From Lachnospiraceae bacterium AC2012 (lineage in GTDB: Bacteria; Bacillota; Clostridia; Lachnospirales; Lachnospiraceae), in contig JNIN01000001.1 of NCBI GenBank assembly GCA_000702525.1, positions 62,001 through 126,000 of the forward strand: DNA of 64,000 nucleotides, written 5' to 3'. The translations under genes and the position numbers were made by a program. Every line of letters starts with the position of its first letter. Position 1 is the first letter of the stretch. Below, one piece after another: positions 8,661-18,049 of the stretch. Under the pieces are notes generated by a model that searched no databases, was not told where the DNA came from, and worked only from the letters and a program-made list of their open reading frames with translations.

Positions 8661-9698
8661 ATGAACAAAAAGAGAGTTTTACTTGCAATTTTAACAGGGA
8701 CGATGCTCCTCCAAATAGGATGTGGTACGTCGAAAGCTGGTTCTGATGAGAAATCGGTAGGAAAAGTGTTAGAGGATAAGCAGTTGTGTGATAATGTCAC
8801 ACTGGATGATAGTTTTGAAATTGAAGATGACATCCCAACGGATGTGAAAGTATATAGTGCAGAAGTGGTAGATTATGATAAAGCTGATGTTGTAGAAACT
8901 TTTGGAGTTGATGAGAATCAATTAGAAGTGATATCTGAGGAATATGGCGTATATCAGGCAGGAGATATAAACTTCACTATTTCAAGTGGTGTTAGTACAT
9001 CCATGTTTATTCAAACGAAGAATGCGGATTATTATCATAGTTATGATTCCTACTACGCAGATTATGTGAGCGATGATGATTTGACATTTTGTGATAGAGA
9101 AACGGCGATTAAAGATGCAGAAAGTGTATTAAAGAAAATGGGGATGGATTCTCTGACTTGTTATGAGAGCTATGCGTTGCCATTGGAATATCATAAGAAA
9201 GTGGAAGAAGATGCTGCAGAAGAAGGATTTGGAAATGAATCGTTATCGGATGAACAGTGGCAGGCATTGGGAGATTGTTATGAACTGATTTTTACATCGA
9301 AAATCGATGATATAGATATGGAACCAGAAGGGTATGTGGCTTCAGATGACAGTGCGTGTAATGGTGGAAAGATTGTAGTTTTCTATAATGCAGATGGTAT
9401 TGCCTATTTAGATGCAGCGAATCGCTATGCGACAACGGATGATGGAGAATCCGTGGATGTCATAGATGGAGAAAATATCCTGTCATCATTAAAAGAAAAG
9501 ATGGATTCACAGATTCTTACATCGAATTATCGAGTGATGTCGGAGAATCTTGAATATTATCCAAGTCTTATAGATATTAAGGAAAATAAATTCGAATTGA
9601 TACCGGTATGGAAGATCACATTGCAAAGTGATGATGAAGAGGAAGGCAATATAGAATACTTATTTGACGCACAGTCAGGGAAGGAATTGATTTGTTAA
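8661..9698 (+). CDS. Putative lipoprotein of unknown function, first gene of an ABC-2 operon
   Basis: The 345-aa product has a lipoprotein signal: MNKKR, a hydrophobic stretch, and lipobox LQIGC with the acylated Cys at residue 21. The rest is acidic and soluble, with many Asp/Tyr (for example YYHSYDSYYADYV) and no motif I recognise. The last part (FELIPVWKITLQSDDEEEGNIEYLFDAQSGKEL) resembles PepSY-like repeats that end in DAxTGE, so a PepSY/YycH-type fold is possible. AGAAGGGAGAGG precedes the ATG. It overlaps the following permease by 7 bases. By analogy with bacteriocin-immunity loci it may sense or bind a ligand outside the cell; this is inference. Confidence 0.8.
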   Translation: MNKKRVLLAILTGTMLLQIGCGTSKAGSDEKSVGKVLEDKQLCDNVTLDDSFEIEDDIPTDVKVYSAEVVDYDKADVVETFGVDENQLEVISEEYGVYQAGDINFTISSGVSTSMFIQTKNADYYHSYDSYYADYVSDDDLTFCDRETAIKDAESVLKKMGMDSLTCYESYALPLEYHKKVEEDAAEEGFGNESLSDEQWQALGDCYELIFTSKIDDIDMEPEGYVASDDSACNGGKIVVFYNADGIAYLDAANRYATTDDGESVDVIDGENILSSLKEKMDSQILTSNYRVMSENLEYYPSLIDIKENKFELIPVWKITLQSDDEEEGNIEYLFDAQSGKELIC

Positions 9699-10483
9699 GG
9701 ATAATAAAATTGGAATGGAAGAAGTCTATATATTCCTATAAATTCTGGATCTCAATATTAGGGGTGTGTTCGATTATGTATTTGAACCTCACGGATGAGA
9801 TTCGATTACTGGAAGGGACGGATATCTGCTCCGTATTATATTTATGGATGAATCGCCATTTACTCGGTGGCATTTCGATTCTTCTATTGTTTATTTGCGC
9901 GTTGCCATCGGCTTTGCAATTTAATGTAGAGAGAAATAGCGGAGCAATGAAGGACCATATTATCTATGAAGGTAAGAGAGATTATCTATGCGCCAAGATT
10001 ATTGTGACGTGGGCAGTGACATTTCTGGCATGTCTGTTAGGATATGTGCTCTTACTTATCGTATTGTCGCTTCAATTTCCATTATTTCCAGAAGATACAG
10101 AGTTTATAAACCAGTTACTAATCGATTTCCCTTATGCAGCGGCGTTGGGGGAATCACCATTTCTATTTATACTTGTTGTATTACCGGAAGTGGGATTATA
10201 TGCCTTTATGTCTGTAGTTGCATTGTTTGTTTCACTGTATAGTTCCAATACCTATGTCATATTGGTTAGCCCGGTCATATTTTTTTATTTATGGAATTAT
10301 TTGAGTGGTACCTTACAGTTGCCAGAGTGGTTATGCTGGACATTGAAACGTGACTTCGGATTTGCATTTTTGAATTCTGTGCCAACTTATATGTTGTTTA
10401 ATCTTTGTTACTTCTTGTTAGGTAGCATGATTATAGGTGGACTATTTTATAGAAGAGGACTTGAAGAGGTGGAAAATGTTTAA
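9692..10483 (+). CDS. ABC-2 type permease subunit (first of two)
   Basis: Starts at a TTG inside the end of the lipoprotein gene, with AAGGA 7 bases upstream; the next in-frame alternatives would remove the conserved start (LRIIKLEWKKSIYSYKFWISI). The 263-aa protein has about six hydrophobic helices, with the first near residues 17-32 and the last before a basic GLEEVEN tail. This start pattern is typical of ABC-2 permeases that export lipids, antibiotics or peptides. It overlaps the next permease by 8 bases, suggesting a heterodimeric transporter. Confidence 0.82.
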   Translation: MLRIIKLEWKKSIYSYKFWISILGVCSIMYLNLTDEIRLLEGTDICSVLYLWMNRHLLGGISILLLFICALPSALQFNVERNSGAMKDHIIYEGKRDYLCAKIIVTWAVTFLACLLGYVLLLIVLSLQFPLFPEDTEFINQLLIDFPYAAALGESPFLFILVVLPEVGLYAFMSVVALFVSLYSSNTYVILVSPVIFFYLWNYLSGTLQLPEWLCWTLKRDFGFAFLNSVPTYMLFNLCYFLLGSMIIGGLFYRRGLEEVENV

Positions 10484-11342
10484 GATGTTGAAGAGAATCA
10501 GGGTGCAGATTTGGAATAATTTTCTATCTGGGAGAATCATTGTGATTTTGATGCTTAATGCGGTATTGATGTCGCAAATTGTTGGAAATATTAGTGGATT
10601 TTCGGAACTGGTAGACGTGAGGACAAGTCCGTGGGTATTTCCATTTTTGATGCAGCAGAATTATATCCAGTTGATCTTTGTCTTAGGTGCGGTGATGCTC
10701 TTTTGTGATGCACCATTTTTCGAGGGGATCAGTGTCTTTGAAATCATGAGATCCGGAAAGCGGGAATGGTTTATTTCGAGAATCCTCTATATCGTCTTTT
10801 CTTCGATTATCTATGTCCTCTTGGTTGTTTTACTGACAGTTCTTATGCTCGTTAAGCGGATAGATTTAACGGATGAATGGGGAAAAGTTTTGACGACACT
10901 GGCCTCAACGAATGCAGCAGAAGTGATGGGAAATAAATATATAGGATTGGATTATCATCTCATAGTGATGTATACCCCACTACAAGCGATGCTTATGTCG
11001 ATGGGTATTGCGATTCTGGTTTCAACTGTGGTTGGACTCTTGATTTTTGCTGTAAATATGAATGCCAGATATATTCACGGGGGAATCCTCGGAGGATTGA
11101 TTGGAATCTTACCGTTTTTTCAGTGTAATTTCTCCAATCTCTATGTCATTTCCTATTTTTCACCGGCGACATGGATGGACATTGGATTATGGAATCGAGA
11201 GGTGCGGTTACATTATCCATCGGTTTCTTATATGGAGTTGTCTTTCATAATCCTTTTAATCGGATTGGTGCTGATTTCGATTATTGGATTTCGAAGAAAA
11301 ATGGACTTATGTGAGGAGGTGAAAAACGCATGGAGACAATGA
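10476..11342 (+). CDS. ABC-2 type permease subunit (second of two)
   Basis: Start at ATG 10476 is favoured by GAAGAGGTGG a few bases upstream; a longer frame begins at 10437 inside the previous gene. The 288-aa product has a basic N-terminus (MFKMLKRIRVQIWNNF) and about six membrane helices, ending in a cytoplasmic RRKMDLCEE tail. Low sequence conservation is normal for this class. It overlaps the ATPase gene by 13 bases, completing a tightly coupled four-gene operon. Confidence 0.8.
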   Translation: MFKMLKRIRVQIWNNFLSGRIIVILMLNAVLMSQIVGNISGFSELVDVRTSPWVFPFLMQQNYIQLIFVLGAVMLFCDAPFFEGISVFEIMRSGKREWFISRILYIVFSSIIYVLLVVLLTVLMLVKRIDLTDEWGKVLTTLASTNAAEVMGNKYIGLDYHLIVMYTPLQAMLMSMGIAILVSTVVGLLIFAVNMNARYIHGGILGGLIGILPFFQCNFSNLYVISYFSPATWMDIGLWNREVRLHYPSVSYMELSFIILLIGLVLISIIGFRRKMDLCEEVKNAWRQ

Positions 11343-11980
11343 TTAAGATTGATAATGTGACAAAGCGTACAAAAGATGGAACGGTATTAATTCGAGATAT
11401 TAACTTGCAGGTCGAGAAGGGTTCCATCGTTGGGCTTGTTGGTAGAAATGGAAGCGGGAAGACGGTTCTCTTAAAGATGGTTTGTGGGTTGATGAAAATC
11501 TCAGAGGGAACGATTGAAATAGATGGAATAGAGTATAACTCGAAATCGAATAAGATTCCAAAATCAATCGGTGCGATTATTGAGACGCCGGGATTTCTTG
11601 AGAATATGTCTGGAATCAAGAATCTGGAATATTTGGCAGAGGTAAGAGGCAAAATAGGAAGAAGAGAGATTATTGGAATCATGGATGATGTTGGACTTTC
11701 CTACATGAGCAAAAAGCCGGTGCGTAATTATTCGCTTGGAATGAGACAAAGACTTGCTATAGCACAAGCTTTGATGGAAAATCCCAATGTCCTGATTTTG
11801 GATGAACCTTTTAATGGGCTTGATAATGATGGAGTGAGAGCAATGCGTAATCTGCTTCTTAGTTACAGAAGGAGAGGGACAACCATTCTCCTCACCAGCC
11901 ATAATGAGGAAGACATCGAAAAATTATGTGACAAGGTGTATGAGATGGAAGCGGGGCATCTGAAACCTAGTACCAAATAA
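11330..11980 (+). CDS. ABC transporter ATPase (BcrA/antibiotic-type)
   Basis: The 216-aa subunit has Walker A GRNGSGKTVLLK near residue 37, a Q-loop replaced by the IIETPGF element typical of BcrA/CcmA-like exporters, signature YSLGMRQRLAIAQALM, Walker B VLILDEPFNGLDNDG and switch histidine in LLTSHNEED. At 216 aa it is short for the class because the C-terminal extension is absent. GAGGAGGTG precedes the ATG. It pairs with the two upstream permeases. The likely role is export of, or protection from, a peptide or lipid-directed compound. Confidence 0.93.
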   Translation: METMIKIDNVTKRTKDGTVLIRDINLQVEKGSIVGLVGRNGSGKTVLLKMVCGLMKISEGTIEIDGIEYNSKSNKIPKSIGAIIETPGFLENMSGIKNLEYLAEVRGKIGRREIIGIMDDVGLSYMSKKPVRNYSLGMRQRLAIAQALMENPNVLILDEPFNGLDNDGVRAMRNLLLSYRRRGTTILLTSHNEEDIEKLCDKVYEMEAGHLKPSTK

Positions 11981-12028
11981 AAAAAGAGTTTGGAAATGTG
12001 ATTTTACATTTCCAAACTCTTTTTAAAT
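11981..12028. terminator. Bidirectional terminator between the ABC operon and typA
   Basis: 19-bp stem AAAAAGAGTTTGGAAATGT / ACATTTCCAAACTCTTTTT with a T-run on either strand, starting directly after the ATPase stop. Confidence 0.92.
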
Positions 12029-12050
12029 TTAAAAGCAAATACAATCGGAA

Positions 12051-13883
12051 TTATTTCTTTCTGATAGATGCTCTCTTTCTCTGAAGTGGATCAAGAATTC
12101 TCTTACGGATTCGTAAGCTTTCTGGAGTTACTTCGAGAAGCTCATCTGTATCGATGAAGTCGATAGCCTGTTCCAGAGAAAGAATCTTAGGTGGAACAAG
12201 AGTAAGTGCTTCATCTGCAGAAGAAGAACGAGTATTTGTAAGATGCTTCTTCTTACATACATTAAGTTCGATATCTTCCTGACGGCTGCACTGTCCGATA
12301 ACCATTCCGGAGTATACCTTTTCGCCGGCACCGATGAAGAGTGTACCACGTTCCTGTGCAGAGAAAAGTCCGTATGCAACAGATTCTCCTGTTTCGAAGG
12401 CAATCAGAGATCCCTGAGCACGATATGCGATATCGCCCTTGTATTCTTCATAACCATCAAAAACAGTATTGATGATACCGTTACCCTTGGTATCTGTCAT
12501 GAAGTCACCTCTGTAACCAATAAGACCACGAGATGGGATCTTGAATTCGATACGTGTGTAATTTCCAGCGATAGGAGTCATATTCTGAAGTTCACCCTTA
12601 CGAGTTGCAAGCTTCTGAATAACCGCACCGGAGAATTCATCAGGTACATCGATGTAAGCTCTTTCCATAGGTTCTAGAGTCTTACCATTTTCATCCTTTT
12701 TATAGAGAACTTCTGCCTTGGATACGGCAAATTCGTATCCTTCACGACGCATGTTTTCAATCAGTACGGATAAGTGGAGCTCACCACGTCCGGATACCTT
12801 GAAACGATCCGCATCTTCTGTTTCTTCGACACGAAGAGAAACGTCTGTATTTAATTCTTTAAATAATCTGTCACGGATATGACGAGATGTTACGAACTTA
12901 CCTTCCTGGCCTGCAAGTGGAGAGTCATTAACGATAAAGTCCATGGCAATGGTAGGCTCAGAAATCTTCTGGAATGGGATAGCTTCTGGAGCTTCTGGTC
13001 CGCAGATGGTATCTCCAATGTGGAGGTCAGCGATACCAGAGATTGCTACGATTGAACCGATGCCAGCCTCTGTAACTTCTACCTTATTTAAACCATCATA
13101 TTCATAGAGCTTTGTAATACGTACCTTGCTCTGCTTGTCTGGATCATGGTGGTTCACAACAACAGCTTCCTGGTTTAGCTTTAAGCTACCGTTAGATACC
13201 TTACCTACACCGATACGTCCAACGAATTCGTTGTAATCGATGGTAGAAACGAGCATCTGTGTATTGGCTTCCGGATCACCTGTTGGTGCAGGGATATAGT
13301 CAAGGATAGTTTCGAACAGAGGCTTCATATCCTTAGGTTCGTCACCCTGTTCCTTCATAGCATAACCATTCTTTGCAGAAGCGAAGATGAATGGGCAATC
13401 CAGCTGTTCATCAGACGCATCTAAGTCCATGAAGAGCTCGAGTACTTCATCGATAACTTCGTCAGGTCTTGCTTCTGGACGGTCAATCTTATTGATACAT
13501 ACAATAACAGGAAGATCGAGTGCAAGAGCCTTGCTAAGAACGAACTTTGTCTGAGGCATAGCACCTTCGAACGCATCTACTACGAGGATTACACCGTCTA
13601 CCATCTTGAGAACTCGTTCTACTTCACCACCGAAATCAGCATGTCCTGGAGTGTCAATAATATTAATCTTAACTCCACCATATGTTACAGCTGTATTTTT
13701 GGAAAGGATTGTGATACCACGTTCTCTTTCAATATCATTTGAATCCATAACACGCTCAACGACGTCCTGGTTGTCACGGAATACACCGGACTGTTTCAGG
13801 AGCTCATCGACCAAAGTTGTTTTACCGTGATCAACGTGCGCGATAATGGCAACATTACGTACATCATCTCTTGAAATATTCAT
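12051..13883 (-). CDS. typA: Ribosome-associated GTPase TypA/BipA
   Basis: This 610-aa translational GTPase has G1 AHVDHGKTT at residues 15-23, switch [10 protein letters not shown] and G4 NKID. EF-G-like domains II, III and V follow, and then the BipA-specific C-terminal domain ([41 protein letters not shown]). BipA binds the 70S ribosome at the EF-G site and supports ribosome assembly and stress growth. The length is normal. AGAAGG precedes the start. It is monocistronic and divergent from the corrinoid adenosyltransferase gene. Confidence 0.98.
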   Translation of the reverse strand: MNISRDDVRNVAIIAHVDHGKTTLVDELLKQSGVFRDNQDVVERVMDSNDIERERGITILSKNTAVTYGGVKINIIDTPGHADFGGEVERVLKMVDGVILVVDAFEGAMPQTKFVLSKALALDLPVIVCINKIDRPEARPDEVIDEVLELFMDLDASDEQLDCPFIFASAKNGYAMKEQGDEPKDMKPLFETILDYIPAPTGDPEANTQMLVSTIDYNEFVGRIGVGKVSNGSLKLNQEAVVVNHHDPDKQSKVRITKLYEYDGLNKVEVTEAGIGSIVAISGIADLHIGDTICGPEAPEAIPFQKISEPTIAMDFIVNDSPLAGQEGKFVTSRHIRDRLFKELNTDVSLRVEETEDADRFKVSGRGELHLSVLIENMRREGYEFAVSKAEVLYKKDENGKTLEPMERAYIDVPDEFSGAVIQKLATRKGELQNMTPIAGNYTRIEFKIPSRGLIGYRGDFMTDTKGNGIINTVFDGYEEYKGDIAYRAQGSLIAFETGESVAYGLFSAQERGTLFIGAGEKVYSGMVIGQCSRQEDIELNVCKKKHLTNTRSSSADEALTLVPPKILSLEQAIDFIDTDELLEVTPESLRIRKRILDPLQRKRASIRKK

Positions 13884-13936
13884 TATGAACCTTCTTTCAT
13901 ATTATTCATTCAAAATTAGTTACAATCAACTGACCT

Positions 13937-13964
13937 ATTTTATCATATTTTGGAGCGATTACAA
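13937..13964 (-). promoter_or_regulatory. Predicted typA promoter
   Basis: On the minus strand: TTGTAA (13964-13959), 16-bp spacer, TAAAAT (13942-13937), about 55 bases before the start codon. Confidence 0.55.
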
Positions 13965-14023
13965 TAGATTTACTTATGAAAAGAAAATAAACTTGACGGA
14001 AAATGAACGTTTTATGGGGGATT

Positions 14024-14052
14024 TTGATTTGATAAAGCGATGCAGTTATGAT
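14024..14052 (+). promoter_or_regulatory. Predicted promoter of the corrinoid adenosyltransferase gene
   Basis: TTGATT (14024-14029), 17-bp spacer, TATGAT (14047-14052). No cobalamin riboswitch is visible in the short leader. Confidence 0.55.
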
Positions 14053-14112
14053 ATAGTGTGAAAAGTTTAAGAAGCTTATATTACATGGACTGCAGGTTTT
14101 ATGGAGGACGAA

Positions 14113-14592
14113 ATGGAACAAGGTAAGTTACAGGTATACTATGGTAACGGACAGGGTAAAAGTTCGGCTGCATTGGGAAATGCAATCCGTTGCGCTGGAA
14201 ATGGTAAGCGCGTGTATATTGTTCAGTTTATGAAGGAGCAGAACAATATCGATTTTATTGCACGATTGGAACCGGAAGTGAAGATCTTCCGATTTGAAAG
14301 ATGTCAGGAATGCTTTCAGGATCTCTCAGAAGAGCAGAAGAGAGAAGAGAAGCAGAATATTATAAATGGACTTAATTTTGCAAAAAAGGCTTTGGTTACG
14401 GAGGAATGCGATTTACTCGTATTGGATGAAGTTCTCGGCGTTGTGGAAGAGGGGATGGCAACGGAAGAAGAACTGTTAAATGTATTAAAGGCGAGGTCTT
14501 TATTTACAAGCGTGATTTTGACGGGAACAAACTTGCCGGAGCAGATTGCAGACTTTGCGGATGAGGTTATGAATATCGTAGCCGAAAAGTAA
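14113..14592 (+). CDS. CobA/BtuR-family corrinoid adenosyltransferase
   Basis: Start set at ATG 14113 because GGAGG (14103-14107) sits 5 bases upstream; the ATG at 14101 would swallow that site. The 159-aa product begins with QVYYGNGQGKSSAALGNAIR, the P-loop of the CobA/CobO/BtuR family, which transfers the adenosyl group of ATP to cob(I)alamin or its precursors. DLLVLDEVLGVVEEG and SVILTGTNLP match later family motifs. The short length fits the compact clostridial form. Downstream genes are signalling proteins, not cobalamin genes, so it looks isolated. Confidence 0.88.
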   Translation: MEQGKLQVYYGNGQGKSSAALGNAIRCAGNGKRVYIVQFMKEQNNIDFIARLEPEVKIFRFERCQECFQDLSEEQKREEKQNIINGLNFAKKALVTEECDLLVLDEVLGVVEEGMATEEELLNVLKARSLFTSVILTGTNLPEQIADFADEVMNIVAEK

Positions 14593-14622
14593 ATCCGAAA
14601 ATTTTGTTAGGTTGGTTACGAA

Positions 14623-15909
14623 ATGATAAAGGGCGAGAAAGATAATAATTTGGCACGAACTTTTCGAGAGAAGCTTCGTGATGTATATGAATATGAAAAG
14701 CAAGAGGGTGTTGACGAAGAGATTATTGATGTGGTATCCGTTTTCGGCGGCATCCTATTTGCTTTAACAGACATTTACAATTATGTAGAAGGCAGTTTTG
14801 GCCATGCGATTGCCGGTACTTTGGCTGCACTGATTATGATACTGGAACCACTGATTCGAAAGCGTGTGAAGAGTATCCTCTATATTCTTCAGGCAACGGT
14901 TGCATTTGTATGCATCGTAGAGACCATCTATCTGATTGATGGAACATTGGATGGGTTTGGTAATTTCTGGTTTGCCTTGGTGGATTATGGACTGCTGTTG
15001 ATTCTTGGAATGCGAATTGCATCTCCGATTTGTATTTATCATTCTATTTTGATTCTTGGAATTCTATGGACTCCAGTGTATAAAACGTTGCCGGGTGCAG
15101 CAGTCTATACATTTGAGTACAGACTTTGGTTTCCAGTTATTTTCCTATCTATTTTGGCATTGATTTTCTATAGCAATGTTTTATTTAAGTTATATCAGTG
15201 CCGAAATTCTGAAGATGAAAAACGTCTTGAAAAAGAAATCAAAAAAGTAAAGCGAAAGAATGAAAATATGGTGCTCCAGGCAGTTACTGGAATCAGTGAA
15301 CTTCTGGATGCCAAAGATCCCCTGACAGCGGAACACAGTGAGCGAGTGGCAGAGTATGCCGGTTTGATTGCGAAACGTTCCGGGATCGTCAGTGAGCGTG
15401 AGATTAATGCGATTGTTCGAGCCGGTCGATTGCATGATATTGGTAAGATGGCGATTCCGGATGAGATTCTTACGAAGAAGGGACGTCTTACAGATCAGGA
15501 ATATGAGACGATGAAAATGCATACCATCTGGGGACGTGAGATTTTAAAGAATCTTACGTTTATTCCTGAGGCGCAGGAAGTTGCCGGTGATCATCATGAA
15601 CGTGTGGATGGAACCGGTTATCCGAAGGGATTGGCTGGAGATGAGATTCCAAAATATGCGCGAATTGTCAGCGTGGCAGACAGCTTGGATGCGATGAATT
15701 CAAATCGTTGTTATCGAAATTGCTGTGCCAAGGACTATATTATTTCTCAGTTTAAAGAAGGCAGAGGAAAGCAGTTTGATGCGCATCTTGCGGATATTGT
15801 ATGTGAATTGATTGAAGATGGAACGATTCCGATATCTTCTCTTCGTGAGAAATCAGAGATACCTGAGAAATTGAAGCGGAAAGAATCTACGAAGGAGGAG
15901 GTATCTTAA
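14623..15909 (+). CDS. Membrane HD-GYP domain protein, probable c-di-GMP phosphodiesterase
   Basis: The 428-aa protein has five or six membrane helices (about residues 35-190), a coiled-coil linker (EDEKRLEKEIKKVKRKNENM) and a complete HD-GYP domain. Visible metal and signature residues are HSERV, RLHDIGKMAIP (HD), HTIWG, DHHERVDGTGYPKGL (HH plus GYP) and VSVADSLDAM. The family hydrolyses cyclic di-GMP to pGpG or GMP. It is followed by a second HD protein with a 2-base gap, so the two are co-expressed. The ribosome binding site is weak. Confidence 0.93.
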   Translation: MIKGEKDNNLARTFREKLRDVYEYEKQEGVDEEIIDVVSVFGGILFALTDIYNYVEGSFGHAIAGTLAALIMILEPLIRKRVKSILYILQATVAFVCIVETIYLIDGTLDGFGNFWFALVDYGLLLILGMRIASPICIYHSILILGILWTPVYKTLPGAAVYTFEYRLWFPVIFLSILALIFYSNVLFKLYQCRNSEDEKRLEKEIKKVKRKNENMVLQAVTGISELLDAKDPLTAEHSERVAEYAGLIAKRSGIVSEREINAIVRAGRLHDIGKMAIPDEILTKKGRLTDQEYETMKMHTIWGREILKNLTFIPEAQEVAGDHHERVDGTGYPKGLAGDEIPKYARIVSVADSLDAMNSNRCYRNCCAKDYIISQFKEGRGKQFDAHLADIVCELIEDGTIPISSLREKSEIPEKLKRKESTKEEVS

Positions 15910-15911
15910 AT

Positions 15912-17051
15912 ATGGATCAAGTTTTTGATGCGACAGTAAATCTCAGAGTGAAGAGTTTCATCATGGGATTTTTTGGAATTGCAGCAATGATTTGCTTTTC
16001 CTTAGGATATAAGAAGTCCTTTGGCGCTATGCTGGGGATTGTTTGCCTTTGCTTTGTTAGCATCTTGGTAAATAGAACCCGATATGTTCGTTATGTAGAT
16101 GCGGTACTGACGATTATTATGACCGTAATCATTTCCGGATTGTTTCTGCATGGTAGAGAATTGGCACCGATGTCCTTTTTCTTCGTGTTGATTATGGCAG
16201 TTGCGGGTCTATTGATCTTGGGTACACGCCTGGGGTCCTTTCTTGCGGTCTATTATATTATTTTGACATGGGCTGTTTGCTGGACTCCTTTTTTACCGGA
16301 GACAAGAAGTCTGTATGGCGTCATATTCCTGCGTCGTATTCCCTTCATGTTGATTGGTTTTATTGGAATTGCGTATATCGTATGTTACAAGGTTCGAAGT
16401 TATGATCAGAAACATAAGCAATATAAGGAGCAGTTAGAAGCACGTATTAAAATAGAGAAAGACAAGCTCGGTGATATGTCGATTCATCTTGTAACGACGA
16501 TGTTTCATGCGGAGAGCGCGAAGTCGCCGGAGGTGACAATTCACAGCCAGCAGGTGGCAAAGATTTCTCAGAAGATTGCGAAGAAGATGGGAAAAACTGC
16601 GTTTGAACAGGACCGGATCTATTATGCAGGGCTGCTTCATGATGTTGGTAAGATGCAGATTCGAGATCTCAAGCTGGAATTGGATGAGGATGATAAGAGA
16701 GTTCTAAAAGAAGAGGATTTAAAAGCGAAGGACAATTCTGAAGAGGGAATCTATCAGTTTCATGCCGAGAAGGGTAGCATCTTTATGAAGCACTTACAGC
16801 TTCCGGAGGAGATTACCGATGCGGCGTTGTATCATCATGAAAACTATGATGGAAGCGGCTTCCCTTATGGATTAAAAGGGGAGCAGATACCGGAGAGTGC
16901 AAGAATCGTTGCGGTTGCCAATTTAATTGTGAATCGACGTTCTAAGAATGAGCCGGTATGGAAGATCGTCTCTTATCTGGAGAGCATGGATGGTATTCAT
17001 TTCGACCCATTAGTTGTGAATGCTGCGATAGAAGTCCTCTATAGTGTATAG
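15912..17051 (+). CDS. Second membrane HD-domain protein (GFP variant of HD-GYP)
   Basis: The 379-aa protein has N-terminal membrane helices (about residues 15-160), a coiled-coil (QKHKQYKEQLEARIKIEKDKL) and an HD domain with LLHDVGKMQI, HAEKGS, YHHENYDGSGFPYGLKGEQIP and VAVANLI. The GYP tripeptide is GFP, and the residue after VAVA is Asn rather than the usual Asp, so activity may be altered. About 25 extra acidic residues (LDEDDKRVLKEEDLKAKDNSEE) lie between the HD motif and the next His. GGAGGAGG precedes the ATG. It looks like a diverged paralogue of its upstream neighbour. Confidence 0.85.
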   Translation: MDQVFDATVNLRVKSFIMGFFGIAAMICFSLGYKKSFGAMLGIVCLCFVSILVNRTRYVRYVDAVLTIIMTVIISGLFLHGRELAPMSFFFVLIMAVAGLLILGTRLGSFLAVYYIILTWAVCWTPFLPETRSLYGVIFLRRIPFMLIGFIGIAYIVCYKVRSYDQKHKQYKEQLEARIKIEKDKLGDMSIHLVTTMFHAESAKSPEVTIHSQQVAKISQKIAKKMGKTAFEQDRIYYAGLLHDVGKMQIRDLKLELDEDDKRVLKEEDLKAKDNSEEGIYQFHAEKGSIFMKHLQLPEEITDAALYHHENYDGSGFPYGLKGEQIPESARIVAVANLIVNRRSKNEPVWKIVSYLESMDGIHFDPLVVNAAIEVLYSV

Positions 17052-17065
17052 AATCATAGAATCTA

Positions 17066-17094
17066 TTGACGGCATGGGAAAGAAATGCTATAAA
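17066..17094 (+). promoter_or_regulatory. Predicted dapAB promoter
   Basis: TTGACG (17066-17071), 17-bp spacer, TATAAA (17089-17094). The leader to dapA is only about 45 nt, too short for a lysine riboswitch. Confidence 0.75.
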
Positions 17095-17144
17095 GTAATT
17101 TAAAGTTTTTTATCGAGTACTAAGAGAATTTAAGGGAGGACATT

Positions 17145-18038
17145 ATGTCTATTTTTACAGGCTCTGGTGTAGCAATCATTACACCTATGAAGAATAATGC
17201 TACACAGGATGTGAATTATGATAAGTTAGAAGAATTAATCAACTTTCATATAGATAATGGAACAGATTCTATCATTATTGCAGGAACAACAGGTGAGGGT
17301 GCCACTCTTACAATGGAAGAGCATAGAAAGGTAATCAAGTCTGCTGTTGAATTTACAAAGGGTAGAATTCCAGTCGTAGCCGGCACAGGTTCAAACTGTA
17401 CAAAGACAGCCATTCAGCTGACAAAGGAAGCAGAAGAAGATGGAGCGGATGCTGCACTGGTTGTTACTCCTTATTATAATAAGGCAACGCAGGAAGGTTT
17501 ATATCGTCACTATAGCCAGATTGCAGACGAGACAAAACTTCCTATTATTGTATATAACGTTCCAGGAAGAACGGGTTGTAATATCCTTCCTGAAACAGTT
17601 GCAAGATTGTTTAAAGACAAGGAAAATATCGTAGGTTTAAAGGAAGCAACTGGAAATATGGCGCAGGCTTCTCAGAATATGTATCTCACAGATGGTAAGC
17701 TTGAGATGTATTCCGGTGAAGACGGACTGATCACACCATTGATGTCGATTGGTGCCATCGGTGTCATCTCTGTTATCGCAAATATTGCACCTGCACAGAC
17801 ACATGAACTCTGCCAGAGTTTCTTAGATGGTGATGTGGCTCGTTCTAGAGAATTACAGATGAAGTCCCTTCCACTGGTAGATGCTTTATTCTCCGAAGTA
17901 AATCCAATTCCAGTCAAGAAGGCATTAAACCTCATGGGTATGGAAGTAGGATCTCTTCGTTCTCCACTTTGTGAAATGAGTGAAGAAAAGGCTAAGATTT
18001 TGGAAGAAGAGATGCGTAAGTTTGGTTTATTAAGATAG
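17145..18038 (+). CDS. dapA: 4-hydroxy-tetrahydrodipicolinate synthase
   Basis: The 297-aa TIM-barrel aldolase condenses pyruvate with aspartate semialdehyde, the first step committed to lysine and diaminopimelate. Visible are GTTGEGATL (residues 47-55), VTPYYNK, VYNVPGRTG with catalytic Tyr137, and the Schiff-base lysine Lys166 in VGLKEATGN. The length is normal. AGGGAGG precedes the ATG. dapB follows after 11 bases in the same operon, so this unit feeds cell-wall peptidoglycan and lysine synthesis. Confidence 0.98.
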   Translation: MSIFTGSGVAIITPMKNNATQDVNYDKLEELINFHIDNGTDSIIIAGTTGEGATLTMEEHRKVIKSAVEFTKGRIPVVAGTGSNCTKTAIQLTKEAEEDGADAALVVTPYYNKATQEGLYRHYSQIADETKLPIIVYNVPGRTGCNILPETVARLFKDKENIVGLKEATGNMAQASQNMYLTDGKLEMYSGEDGLITPLMSIGAIGVISVIANIAPAQTHELCQSFLDGDVARSRELQMKSLPLVDALFSEVNPIPVKKALNLMGMEVGSLRSPLCEMSEEKAKILEEEMRKFGLLR

Positions 18039-18049
18039 AAGGTAGAAGA

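Noticed and set aside
12243..12677. 144-aa plus-strand ORF
   Set aside because: It is antisense to typA, whose reading frame is clearly conserved.
13884..14112. Cobalamin riboswitch before the corrinoid adenosyltransferase
   Set aside because: The leader after the predicted promoter is about 50 nt and has no B12-box-like sequence.
17095..17144. Lysine riboswitch upstream of dapA
   Set aside because: The leader is only about 45 nt; the lysine aptamer needs about 170.
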